Below are positions 47,675 to 58,929 of a stretch of DNA of 64,000 nt, one piece after another. A model generated the notes under the pieces. It saw only the letters and a program-made list of their open reading frames with translations, ran no database searches and was not told the DNA's origin. Location of the stretch: positions 22,151,307-22,215,306 of the forward strand of contig CM076139.1 in NCBI GenBank assembly GCA_038025085.1. The letters are read 5' to 3'. Position numbers and translations under genes: made by a program. Source of the stretch: Tetragonia tetragonoides. Lineage: Eukaryota; Streptophyta; Magnoliopsida; Caryophyllales; Aizoaceae. Within the stretch, counting starts at the first letter, position 1; each line of letters begins with the position of its first letter.

Positions 47675-48993
47675 TATTAACATGGATATCAATCACCTAC
47701 TGGATCATCCGGGTGAAAATAATACATGTTAGGGTCCACAATTTAGAAAGAATTAGTATCTATCATAATTGAAATCCTATTGAAGATGAAACCCATGAAG
47801 GTGATACGATACATATGGAACCAATTATGCAAAAGGATCATTCACAAATCACAATCCTTAACCTTTTTTTTTTTTTTTTTTTTTTTGCAGAATGAGAACG
47901 TAACACCAAAGCTTTTGCATGTAGTTAAGAAAGTTAGAGATAGGATACAACTACATTTAAATTTAAACCAATAGAATTATGTTTCACTAAAATTTTCTTA
48001 GTGATATTTGTAATTTTTGAGGATTGTTAATTTATAATATTAATGGGTCCTTAACTTTATAAGTAAAACCCCGGATTTTATAACAAATAAATAAATAAAA
48101 ATAAGTAAGCTCGAGCAAAAATTTCGACAGAATTCCGTTTGTAACTAGACATACCAAGTTATCAACTTCACAAAAATCTGCTTGAACAGAAAAATACAAC
48201 AAAACCAAACTTTACAGCTGAAGATTTCTAACCAAATCGGGAGCATCACTGCCACACTCACTCATGAGAATGAGTACAAGGCAAACATTACAAAACTCAA
48301 TAACAACCAACATCTACTTATTACAACAACTAAAATAAATAAGCAAAATGATCAACTGCTTGGCAGCTCTGAATCAACTTGTCCAACAATCTTCACAAAT
48401 AAACAACCTACAAGTCATACTCCAATCTACTCCCAAATGCAAACAAATTTCGCAAAGGTTCATCATAGGCTCACCATGAAAGAAACATGGACGCACACAC
48501 ACGTAGCACAAAAACCAATCATCAAAGTTGAGTAAACAAGCATTCTATCGAATAATAAATATAGCCACTCAGATCTCAACTCAGGTCAACTATGACCTTG
48601 AAGTCACAAAAATCCCAAAAATAGTCTCAGTTGCATTCTAATATACTATTCATCTATAACTCGTTTCCCAATAATTTGTGCCAATTGCTCTCGCTCACTA
48701 GCTCCAAGCCTTGATCATGTGAGAAGTGTATTGGCGGTAAACCGCAAAAATAAAACCATTTCATAACTTGACCATTAGCGCTCATAACTCATAACATAGC
48801 CCGCATGCTTTCAATAGTCCACTCTCGGACCAATTCATAACCACGTAACCATTTCATAAAATATTGCTCAACACCTAAGAATAATATCTTAGGCTACTTG
48901 CCCACACATCCAGAACTAAGGAAGCTAATAATTTTGAGCCTCAAATTATGATCAATAAATCATTAAAACATAGTCAACCTTTAAACTTGACCC

Positions 48994-50287
48994 TGTAAGG
49001 ACCCGGGACTTTTTCTCGCCTCAGAGTGTGTCCTTATAGAAAATTTGTATGCCGGGGGTTTAGATAAGTTCAAGGAACCATCGAGTTAGAAAATCATTTG
49101 AAAAGACTTGAATTGAATAAAAACCATGAAAGAGGTCAAAATTCTACTACCGGCATTTTACCGAATGGACAAACCGGAGGGACAACCGAAGGGACAACCA
49201 AAGGGACAACCCAATGGTGCAAAAAATGATTTAATCATATTTTTAGAAAGACTCCCGCTCATATGGAACATATAAGTACCCAAGAATATGGGTTCAGGGG
49301 CGAAGGTACGAGGTGGGAAGGTCTTACGCACCCAACTCGCTCATTTTATGATGACCTCTACTAACTCAAGTTTGCTTAATAATTTAAAGACATAATTCTC
49401 ACAACAAAATCGGATTAACAACCTAAATTAGACTATTAATTGGTTCACCACAAGCATCACGACATTCGTTATTAACCCATATTTAGGCATGCATTTGATT
49501 GCAAGTTGAGCATTACGAAAGTTAGACATGCTTATTTACAGAATTGAAAGACAGTATTTAGGAAGCAATAAAAGGCATGATTAGCATGATATCTACGTTT
49601 TGACTACTAGAAAATAAACAGTTAAGCAATTAATTTGATTTGAGCCCTCAGGAGTTTTGTACATGAACTGTAGGCTATTTAGAAGTTGAATAGTAAAAAT
49701 AGATCTCTAGTAAAGAAAGAGGGGGAAGGTCGGTGTCAATACTCCTGAGAATAGAATGGATTTGTTTATGGAAGAAAGAGGGAGAAACTCAGAGTCAATA
49801 CTACTGAGAATAGAGGGTGTCAACTGTAGACTGTGTGTTTTGAACTGAAGGTAGAGGGTCATATTTATAGTGGACGGAGTAGGGTTGATCGGGTGAAAAT
49901 ATAGAGCCAAAAAATGAAAAGATCGGATTAAAGACTGGCGCCAGCTAGCTCAGCGAGAGCCGTTGGCGGCTCTCGAGCTGCCAGCTGGTCAAAGACCATT
50001 TTATGACTTCAATAATGTGAAAATACCATTTTACCCTTTGGCGGTGAAAGACGGTTTTACCCTCGATTGGCAACTTTATAACCGAGGGTCGGAAAAGGAC
50101 ACGGGATGTGTCATTGGAAAGCTCTTGAATGAGACTTTTGAATATGATCGAGATAAAGGAGTGATTGAGGAAAACTTGAGACTTTATTTTACCTATAAAA
50201 GAAAAAATAGCATTCAAGTGTAAAAATTACTCCTTTCATCGTCGGGCTTTTGCAGAGAAATCTGACGACGCTTTTTAGGCGTCTACA
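48994..50287 (-). repeat. TE4 3' LTR (1294 bp)
   Basis: It runs from TGTAAGGACCCGGGA to TTTAGGCGTCTACA. A minus-strand TATAAATA lies at 49862-49869, with the GC module upstream (about 49935-49985: GAGAGCCGTTGGCGGCTCTC). A 12-base unit GAAGGGACAACC is multiplied near 49170-49210, where TE3's LTRs have one or two copies. Confidence 0.88.
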
Positions 50288-50301
50288 GAAGCCCCCACTT
50301 T
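50288..50301 (-). other. TE4 polypurine tract
   Basis: AAAGTGGGGGCTTC on the element strand, directly before the 3' LTR, identical to TE3. Confidence 0.75.
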
Positions 50302-50761
50302 GATCAAGCTTGAGTAAAAAGCGAAGATCAGATTATTCCGAAGGCGACATGCACGATGCTGATGTGCACATGGAGTGTGAGAGTGTATATTATGCATGCA
50401 AATTAGGCAAACCTTGACTGAAACGCCCCTGGTGGATGCTAAGATCTCATCTCTATGAACACAAAAAAGAAATAAAGGTAATGGTTAGTAGTGGCAAATC
50501 GCTCGTGGTGGAGAATTGGTGCCTGCAAGGGATCTGTATTCAAAGAAAATGAAAAGGTTAGCGAGACAACGCAACCACGGGTTTTATGCGTGACTGGCTG
50601 CAGATGCAAAGTTGAGAGTGAATAGTATGAAATGTTTTATCCTCAACAAACAGTAACTAATCACCACTCAGCGGATGCCGAGATTCCTTCTCTGCACGAG
50701 AAATGAAAAAGTCGACAAGACAGCGCGATCAAAATGACGTCCGTAAATGGTTAGAAAACAT

Positions 50762-51225
50762 ATGAACAGTTTAAATGCAATAGCTTAAGCAATCATTGAC
50801 TGAAACATATAGAAAAACAAAAAAGGACAGTATAACTGCAATAGCTTAAGCAATCATTGACTGACCTGAAAAATTAGCCTTGACAAAAAGGGGACAGTTT
50901 AACCGCAACAACTTAAGCAATCATTGAATGACCTGAAAGATTAGCCTTGACATAAATGGGACAACTTAACCGCACTAGCTGAAGTGGTCATTGACTGACC
51001 AGAAAGATTAGCCTTGACGTAAATGGGAAAATTTAACCGCACTAGCTTAAGCGGTCATTGACTGACCCGAAAGATTAGCCTTGACATAAATGGGACAGTT
51101 TAACCGCATTAGCTTAATCGGTCATTGACTGACCCAAAAGATTAGCCTTCACAGAAAAGGGATAGTTTAAGCGCACTAGTTTAAGCGATCATTGACAGAC
51201 CCGAATGATTAGCCTTGAAAAAATG
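50762..51225. repeat. TE4 tandem array, seven units of about 67 bp
   Basis: The core matches that of TE3 (GGACAGTTTAACCGCA, then CATTGACTGACC). The tail, GATTAGCCTTGACATAAATG, is shared by most units here but absent from TE3. The first unit (AAATGCAATAGCTTAAGCAA, ACTGAAACA) resembles TE3's first unit more than its own neighbours. Confidence 0.82.
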
Positions 51226-51477
51226 AATAGCCTTGACCGAATGAATAGTGAATGAATAGCCTTAACCAAATTGAATAGTGTTAGAAAATACCTGGGCTTG
51301 TGCATTTGGGGACCTGCAAAACAAATGAGTTAGTTTGAGTAGATGGTACCGTTAAATGGACAGATTGTTGAATTTTGAATCTGTGGGCCAGGGGTCCGTT
51401 CCCGCGCGTTTGGTACTGGTCTCTGTTATGGACAAACTGTGTCGAATAACAAATTTTGTGCTAAAGGAGTTGATGTG

Positions 51478-51582
51478 GGGACAGCGTGTGGCCCGTGTGT
51501 GCATGCCAGCCATAGCCGCTGGCGGCCCAGGCCTCAGCCGTTGGCGACCCTTGCGGGAGCTACTAGCGGCTCTCGTTGAGGC
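51478..51582 (+). promoter_or_regulatory. GC-rich module upstream of TE4 gene A
   Basis: Contains AGCCGCTGGCGGCCC, CAGCCGTTGGCGACCC and CTACTAGCGGCTCTCG. It ends about 270 bp before the gene A ATG, the same spacing as in TE3. Confidence 0.55.
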
Positions 51583-51852
51583 TAGATAAATCCTATTTTC
51601 GCGAGTTTCAGCTCGCATTTTGTTCATTGTCTTCCCGACCCAACCGAGAGCATCCTCCATTGTCGAAGCTTGGAGCTTTTGGCGGGTAAGTCGATTCTTG
51701 ACCAATTTTCTTATTTTTTATCTTGAACTTGCTTAGTTTTTCACCTATTAGCTGAATTTTGAGTTGCATTATTAAATGGGTGCTTGTATGTTGCGAATTT
51801 GACACTTGAAATTTTCCACTTGTAGAGAGTGAAAGCTTGAAAGTGCTTTTTA

Positions 51853-54597
51853 ATGGCTCCCAAGGATAAAGGGAAGAGGCCTATGACTAGGGAGGGGGAA
51901 AATAGGGACCTCTTTCGTACTGGGTTTCCTTTATCTTGGAGACCTCCTCCTCATCATATGGACCGGGCGAACTTGTACCAGGACTCATTTATATGTATGG
52001 ACTGGCGTGCTGGGGAGGTTGGGACGGTTGTGTGTTTCTATTTGACAGACCGAGTCACTTGTCCAACTTGTGTCTGGTATGTTTCTGACCTTCTTGGTTT
52101 TGTTTATTTTGCACAGAAAACTTGAACTGTTAGTGCTTCGGTAAATGAAAAAATTGGGGTTGTACTGGATTTTTGGTCAACTGCGTAGAGTTTTATGTGT
52201 AGAATAGTTTGGATTGGATTTGTAGTATATGGGGTATTTTTGTAGAATTGTCTGGATTGGAATTGTTGTGTATGGGGCATTGAATTTTTTTTTGTCTATT
52301 TGTTAGTACATATTTGCAGGCTCATGGGTCCACTTCGCACTGGGCCATTATGCTAGACTGTTTTTCTAATAGGACAAGGGAGTTGATTCGGGCTTTGAGT
52401 TTTGAGGCCTTTTTGTCTGTCATTTCGTCTTGTCATTCGGGTGACACTCGAGTGATTTCCCATAGTCTATTAGAGAGGTTTTGGGACACCACGAACACCT
52501 TTCATACCCCTGCGAGAGAGATGTTTTCCACTCTACATCAGTTTGCTGTACTGACGGGTTTGTCCTTTAGATGGCGTCCTTTGCTGTATGATGCGAGCTA
52601 CCACTTACAGGCAGATAGATTGCTTGAGCTATATGGGCCTGTTGCTCTTTTCTTTGAAGGGGACTGAGTTTCATTGCCGAGGTTGTGGGAGGCTTTGACT
52701 GAGCAGGGGGTCACTGAGGTTCAGAGGGCTCGTATATTTTTGGTTTATCTTTTAGGTGCGACTATCTTCGCTTAGAAGAAGAGTGTGCCAGATCGGCTTT
52801 CCGCCTTGCCTGGAGAATTTTACCACAGTACATGAGTACAATTTTGGTACTTTTGCTTATGCTTCCTTGGTGAGATGGTGTCGACAGGCTTGTAGGCCTA
52901 AGTCGACGAGTCAGAGGACGTCTATTTCTGGTCGTTGGAGGATACTGGAGGTAGGCATATCTTTTTGTTCTTTGTACATATGCACGCTTTGTAGTTGACT
53001 TGTATCTGATCATTTCCACTTGTATGGCAGTTGTGGTTTTTTTTAATGTATTTTCCAGCTTTCAGTCCTCATCGTCCTAGTTTGAGAATGTTTCCGTTAG
53101 GTGCACGATGGGTTGGTAGAGATAATCATTTGTTTTCCTCTTTGGAGGATTTTTGGGTTTTATTTGGTGTGAATAAACTTTGATCTTGAATTCTGTAGGT
53201 GTTGTGGACCGCTTTTGACAATGTCTGTAGGATCCCGTCTCACATTACTACTGAGTCCTACAGGGTGTCTACCCTACGGATAGTGTTTGAGGGTCCGTTT
53301 GGCTTTGAGTGGTACTTAGGAGACCGTTTGACTCGGCTGATATCTCCGCGCTTGGGTAGCCAATTGGTTCCGGAGGATCCTCCTATGACCATGTTTCACC
53401 TGCGTTGTCTGAGCATAGCTGACTTGGCTGTTGTTTTTCGGGGCGCTGAGGCCATGCAGTTTGTATTTCTGGAGGTTGAGGGTTTATACCGGACCGCGGA
53501 ACCTCGCATAGTGCTTGGATTGTATAATGCTAGACCTTACTTCTGAGGTAAAATCTTGGTTCATGTCTTGTAGTTCTATATGTAGCATGCTGATTTTTGT
53601 GTTTCTATAGGCGGATCATGCACCTCCCCGTGGGCATAGGAAGTCTCGTCCTAGATTCCTTCGCAGTCAGCCCCCGAGCATACCCTTACCGAGTATTGAG
53701 GTGAGGTACATTGGTGAGAGTGGGGGTCGCACAACAGAGGAGTTTCCTCTACATGGTGGTGATGGAGAGGCAGTAGAGGTTTGCCATTGCCTGATGATTG
53801 TGTGGAGGTAAGCTCTTATCTTTCCTTGTTTGTTGATTTTGTATTGTTTTCAAATGCTGACTTTGTCTCTTGTATGTCTTTTTTGTAGCTAAAGCGGGGA
53901 CAGACTTCTCAGGTCTTCAAGCTCATTGACTTGTTGAAGAAGGGCTATAGCCGGGTGATGGGCCGAGGAAAGAGTTCTCGATCCAGGATTGCAAGTGTAA
54001 GTACATTTTGTCTTTTTGTTTAACCAAGTGAGGTGCTTAGTTTAACATTATTGTCTTGGTCTTGTGTAGATGCCGCAGTCTTCGTCCTTAGTGAGACCAC
54101 GACACTCATCTGCGAGAGTTTCTTCGGCGAGTAGACCATCCTTTATTGGGTCTCCTACTGTTGGGGCGAATAGGCCTCCTCCTGCTGAGGTGTTTGGGCC
54201 GTCAAGGCCACACCTTCATGTGCTGGAGATGTTTCCAGCATCCGGTTTTCAACCTTTTTTGAGTAGTAGGCCTGTAATGACTCTTGTGAGTGGAGGTTGG
54301 GCAGATGCCCCTGGATGGGGTGTACCCCAAGCTGGGCCTTCGCATCATAATGTTGCTATGGATTTTGCTATCCAGACCTTGGAGAACATTTTCAGATTGG
54401 GGCCTTCGGGAGGTACCCCCCCTGCATGCGCCTTTGTTTGATGGCCGATATATGAGGCCTGGTTACAGCAGGCTGATATACAGCTCGTTCAATACTAGAG
54501 GCTATTTCCACTATTAGGGGGGAACTTAAGTCAGGGGCCCGCTGTTGAGGATGAGGTTGATAGTAATGGCGATGATAGCCCAAGTGACGACATTTGA
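51853..54597 (+). pseudogene. TE4 gene A: plant mobile domain (PMD) pseudogene, antisense to pol
   Basis: ATG at 51853 opens MAPKDKGKRPMTREGENRDL. Exons: 51853 to about 52010, 52320-52950, 53031 to about 53160, 53199-53547, 53611-53807, 53889-53996, 54070-54597; the GT and AG borders are mostly kept. Exon 2 has LLERFWDTTNTFHTPAREMF and LTGLSFRWRP, with the Trp that TE3 has lost. Exon 4 has EGPFGFEWYLGDRLTRLISP. Damage: TGA at 52665-52667 (TE3 codes Arg), TAG at 52773-52775 (TE3 has CAG), a shift near 52790, and a shift near 54420 before the acidic end. Confidence 0.78.
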
Positions 54598-54969
54598 GTA
54601 GTGTAGACTTAACTTGCATTCTTTTGATCTTTGAGATTTGAACACCTGTGTTTTATGCATTTTTTTGACTATGCATGCTATTATGACTCAATTATGCTCG
54701 TCTGATCTCTATGTATGCAATATGTTATGCAATAAAGAGAAGGACAAAATTGAGGGAACAAATAGAAAATAAGGTAAAAATTGCAAAAGAAAAAAGCAAA
54801 AATTACAAATATTAGACCCCCTAAAGAAAAATAAAAAGAAAGAAAAAAGGAAAAAAAGTGTCAAAACTAAGAGAGTCTCCGGCCTAAAATGGCGCTTTTT
54901 TTGGTGAATCGAACTTGGGCCATTATGAATGGACAGGTCAGTCAGATGATAGCATGAGAAAAAGAGCTG
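54598..54969. other. TE4 spacer after gene A, A-rich
   Basis: Non-coding; A-rich 54720-54870. Same position and character as 27910-28259 in TE3. Confidence 0.6.
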
Positions 54970-55131
54970 AGCCAAGGTCAGGGCCTCTAGCGGCCCTTGG
55001 CACAGCCGCTGGCGACTCTGGGCCTGTGTTGAGGGTCGCTGCGACCCTGGCCCAAAGCCGCTAACGGCTCTGGTTTTGGGTTGTTCGCGAATTTCTGAAT
55101 CTTTTCTGGCCCGATTTTGTGCCTATAAATA
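54970..55131 (+). promoter_or_regulatory. GC-rich module and TATA box of TE4 gene B
   Basis: Module (54970-55075): GGCCTCTAGCGGCCC, AGCCGCTGGCGACTC, GGGTCGCTGCGACCC and AGCCGCTAACGGCTC. Then CTGGCCCGATTTTGTGCC and TATAAATA at 55124-55131, 71 bp before ATG. The TATA octamer is the one used in the LTR promoters. Confidence 0.65.
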
Positions 55132-55201
55132 GAATAGACGGGATGCCCAATATTGTATCTCTTTTCAGACTTTAACTCCCAAATTTCACAAAGTTTTTTT
55201 C

Positions 55202-56550
55202 ATGGCGAAGTCCTTTGAAAACCTGTTCGATACTTAGTGCAAAAATCTAATTGTGGAAAATAAGCTAGAATTGGCTCCGTATCATATTTCCACCCTGTTG
55301 GCTTTGAAACCGACTAAAATTCTGTATCATCTTCTACGATCTGTTCCGAACTATTGGGATTCAGAATTGCATGTCTTCCGCTTTGGTAACTCTGAACTAT
55401 GTCCTTTAAAAGAAGAATTTGCTGCTATCATCAACATGTCTGATGTTCATCCCCCAACTTTGCCTTATTTTAGGGATGGTTTTAGCAGTCTATATAGGAA
55501 GTCTCTAGGCTTGTCATCCGCAGAAGCCAAAAGTATGATCCTCGATGTTGATGTTGACTTAGTCAAGATCTGTGAGAAATTTGCTTCCTCTTCTGAGCAG
55601 AAAGTAATATTAAAGGGTTTCCGTCGACGAGCCTTTGTACTGATCTAATGGTTTAACCGTCTATTGTTTGTCAATGTACAACCATCTGATCTAGGTAGAG
55701 CCTCGTTGTTGCGAGTAGTAGATGAAATGGCTGAAGGGCATTCTCCTTTGCATCTGGTTGTAGGAGAAACCATTCTAGGGCTTGACCGGGTGGAAGATAT
55801 TGCCTAGGGAAGCCTTTTCTGGCAGCCTCAGTTGCTTCAGATTTGGCTATGTGAGCACTTGAGGTTGATAGAGTCACCAGAAAAGATGATAGCTCGTACT
55901 TCTAATTCTTGGAGGAGTAGAACCTATACCGCTGCTAGCTTTCTGGTCAGGAAAATGTTGTATAATGAGAAGACCCAATCTGAATGGGATAAATTTTTCA
56001 GTGCTGATTCCGTTATCCGTTGGTATGTACCCTATTGGGCTTTGACTTCTCTAGTTGCTTTCTGTAAGAACATCCCATACACTAGGATAGTAAGTTTGTA
56101 CAGGAGTGCATTTTTCTTTCCTTCTAGGATCATGAGGCAATATGGGTCGAAACAGGTTATCCCTCGTCAGGAGACTACGAAACAAACTGTTATTGCTTTG
56201 ACAACTGATTTTGCTCAGAGCTGGAGTGTATACTGGCGAGGCAGGGATCGTTGGACAATGCTTAGGATAATTGCCCCAACTCAAGTTTCTGAAACTTATT
56301 GTCCAGGATTTCTTACAGTGATGGAGAAACAAGGCGAGTTGTTCTTCATGAGGAGTGGAACCAGCTAGTACCTAGGTATGACTCAGGAACAGAGAGCAAG
56401 AAAAGAAAGGAAGGGCCCTATCGAAAAGGTTATCATGTTTTGAAAAGAGGCAAGCCCCCATCTCAAGAAAGAGATCAAAGGTCGTCCTCAAGTCGAGGTC
56501 TTTCAAAGAACAACTCTTCAACGAAGCCTTCTAAAGAGAAGAAGGATTAA
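55202..56550 (+). pseudogene. TE4 gene B: DUF7745-like pseudogene, antisense to pol
   Basis: ATG at 55202 opens MAKSFENLFDT, then TAG at 55235-55237 where TE3 has Trp. The core YWDSELHVFRFGNSELCPL and EEFAAIINMSDV follows. A stop lies near 55647 and a frameshift near 55800. The second half (55832-56368) runs through RQYGSKQVIPRQETTKQT to YWRGRDRWTMLRIIAPTQVS, showing that TE3's TAA at 29412 replaced a CAA. Another shift near 56320 leads to the basic C-terminus and TAA at 56548-56550. Function unknown. Confidence 0.7.
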
Positions 56551-56694
56551 AGTAGTTTTCTTTAGAAAGCAAGTCTAGTTTTAAAAAAAAGTAATAAGAA
56601 TTTGTTTAGCCTAAACCCTCATTAGTTGCTTCTTCTTTTTTTTTGTAACCTTAAGAGATTCAATTTACGCAATATAAGCTTATTTGTTCAGTTT

Positions 56695-56867
56695 GAATAA
56701 AGATTGTCCTTTTTTGAATGAGGTTAATGGAATTTTAGATTTATTTTGGTCGGGCCCCTTAAAAGGGTTACCTACGTATCCAGTGTGGAATCAAGCCAGC
56801 GTAGTTCGTTCAATTGTGTACGTCTCTTTTTTTTTTTAGATTCTTTTTTTTTTTTTTTTCTTAGACG
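56695..56867. promoter_or_regulatory. TE4 conserved box and poly-T between gene B and pol
   Basis: AATAAA (56696-56701), then GGTCGGGCCCCTTAAAAGGG, TTACCTACGTATCCAGTGTG, GAATCAAGCCAGCGTAGTT and two T tracts (56828-56837, 56847-56859). The order matches TE3 and TE1. Confidence 0.55.
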
Positions 56868-56884
56868 TAGCACTTCTTTAGTTG

Positions 56885-57905
56885 ATCCAAATTTGTGAGC
56901 TGACCGAACTCGATTACATCAATATCCATTGGCCAAACTACACCTCCTGATAGAATGTCTTTGATGATGAATGGACCAGACCAATTTGGTCGAAATTAAA
57001 CTTGCCTCTGGGGTCAGTAACTGGTGCACGCAATTCCTTCCTAACTAAATCGCCTTCTTTCAGATTTCGAGGTCGAACATTTTTGTTGAATGCTCTTGAC
57101 ATGCGTTGTTGTAACATATGTGAGTGGTCTAGGGCCCATAGACGTATTTCATCCATGAACATGAGTTCATCATAACGGGCTTGCACCCATTGTGTTTTCG
57201 AAGTTCACCTTCTTAAAGCTATACGCATGGAGGGTAGATGAATCTCTATGGGTATTACCGCTTCCATCCCGTAGACTAGGGAATAAGGTGTAGCTTCTGT
57301 TGATGACCTTATAGATGTTTTGTATCCCCAAAGTGCAAATGGGAGTTTGATGGGCTAATCTTTGTAGTTTTCCACCATTTTCTCGCTAATGATTTTGAGG
57401 TTCTTGTTGGAAGCTTCTACTGCAGGTTCGGGGTCGGTAAGGGGATGATTTATGGTGTTGGATTTAGAAGTTTTTCAGTAAGGTGGTTGTTTCGGCTTTG
57501 AAGTGGGATCCATGGTCACTAATGATTTCATGTGGAATGACATATCGGCAGATGATGTTGTTCCTTATGAATTTGGACACTTGTTTGGATGTGCGGATGG
57601 CATAGGATTGTGCTTCAACCCATTTGGTAAAGTATCCTATGGCTACTAGGATATATTCATGTCCTCCAGAACCCTTGGGGGCAATCTTGCCAATGATGTC
57701 GATTCCCCATGCAGAAAAAGGCCAAAGGGACGTGAAGTTATGTATCATTGAGGGTGGCATGTGTTGTAGGTTGGCGTAGATTTGGCATTTCTTGCACCTT
57801 TTGAGATAGTCGTAGCAGACTTTCTTCATGGTGGTCCAGTAATATCCAACGTAGGATTCTTCTAAAGAGCATTCGACCATCCATGTGTGCTCCTCACACA
57901 CCGTT
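56885..57905 (-). pseudogene. TE4 integrase
   Basis: The minus strand has CKKCQIYANLQHMPP (second half of the zinc finger), WGIDIIGKIAPKGSGG, IISDHGSHF, then a break after LLKNF near 57464. The glutamate segment of the core is scrambled by frameshifts. A C-terminal part QARYDELMFMDEIRLWALDH lies at 57186-56938. The first histidines are displaced by damage near 57890. Confidence 0.82.
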
Positions 57906-57911
57906 GTGTAC

Positions 57912-58929
57912 CTAATCTATGATTTTTGCAGATTTTTCGGCATTCACACATCTAAGGTTCACTCCATTGTGGGATTTTTTGTACAGAACCTCTTTGTATT
58001 CTAGGTATTGTGCCGCTAAGAGACGGATGGCCCGTTGAGCTCTTATAGGTGCGTCTGGAGGATATGTACCCTTGGTGATGTAGTTGTAAACATCTTGGTA
58101 CCAGGGATCTTCTTCTATTGGAGTTAGGATTAGGCACAAGTCGAGGTTGTTGTAGAAAGCTGGCTCGTTCCTTCTTTGAATGCAAACAGGCATCATGCTT
58201 ACAGAATCAGGTATGGTAATTAAGAACGCTAGCTTGGACAGGGCGTCCGCAAATTGATTGTCCTCTCGGGGTAGGTAAGTGAATGCCACTTCTTCAAAAT
58301 TGTCGAGTACTTTATCCAGAAATTCTTAGTAGAGTGCAAGACTTTCACTATGAACCTTCCATTTTCTGGAAACTTGGTTGATGATCAGTAGAGAGTCTCC
58401 ATAAACTTCGAGTATCCTAATGCCCAGACCCACAGCTGCCTGTAGGCCGATAATGCAGGCTTCGTATTCAGCTGCATTGTTAGTGATAGGAAAATCAAAT
58501 TTCACAGAGATGGGAGTATGGGCTTCGTCTGGAGATACCAAGAGTACTCCAGCTCTATAACCCTTTTGGTTGGATGCTCCATAGAAGTACATTTTCTAGT
58601 AGTTTTCTTCAATTAGAGCCACATCTTTGTCAGGGAAGTCATATTGCTCATTGCCTTTGGCTGTTTGAGTGGGGTGCTTAGTCAAGTATTCTGAAACTGC
58701 ATGTCCCTTGATGGTCTTCATGCATGGGGTCGAACTTCAAATCAAACTTGGATAGTAACACCGTCCATCTTGCAATTCTTCCACTTAGAACTGGTTTCTC
58801 AAAGACGTATTTGAGGGGATTCATTCTGGACCTTACAAAAACCGGGTGATTGAGCACGTAATGTCTGAGCTTCTTTGTTGCCCAAACCAAAGCTAAACAA
58901 GTCTTCTAAAGGCGTAAGTATCAGGTTTC
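57912..58929 (-). pseudogene. TE4 RNase H region, cut by TE5
   Basis: The end of the first RNase H (WATKKLRHYVLNHPVFVRSR) lies next to TE5. The archaeal-type RNase H follows: GASNQKGYRAGVLLVSP, NNAAEYEACI, YGDSLLI and [15 protein letters not shown]. The first catalytic Asp is changed (FYGAS for FDGAS). Stops and shifts near 58320, 58600 and 58720 break the frame. The sequence homologous to TE3's GLEKTCLAL block is split at 58929. Confidence 0.85.

Larger units (their letters stand above)
46450..48993. other. Intergenic DNA between element M and TE4
   Basis: AT-rich sequence with a T run (about 47863-47886) and the two MITEs listed separately. I see no gene. 46887-46985 and 47990-48050 share loose similarity (GTTAATT and TTAAT runs) and may be relics of one old repeat. 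Confidence 0.6.

Noticed and set aside
48182..48535. 117-codon plus-strand frame in the intergenic region
   Set aside because: Asn/Gln/Thr-rich composition expected from AT-rich DNA, no motif, no promoter or relative in the window.
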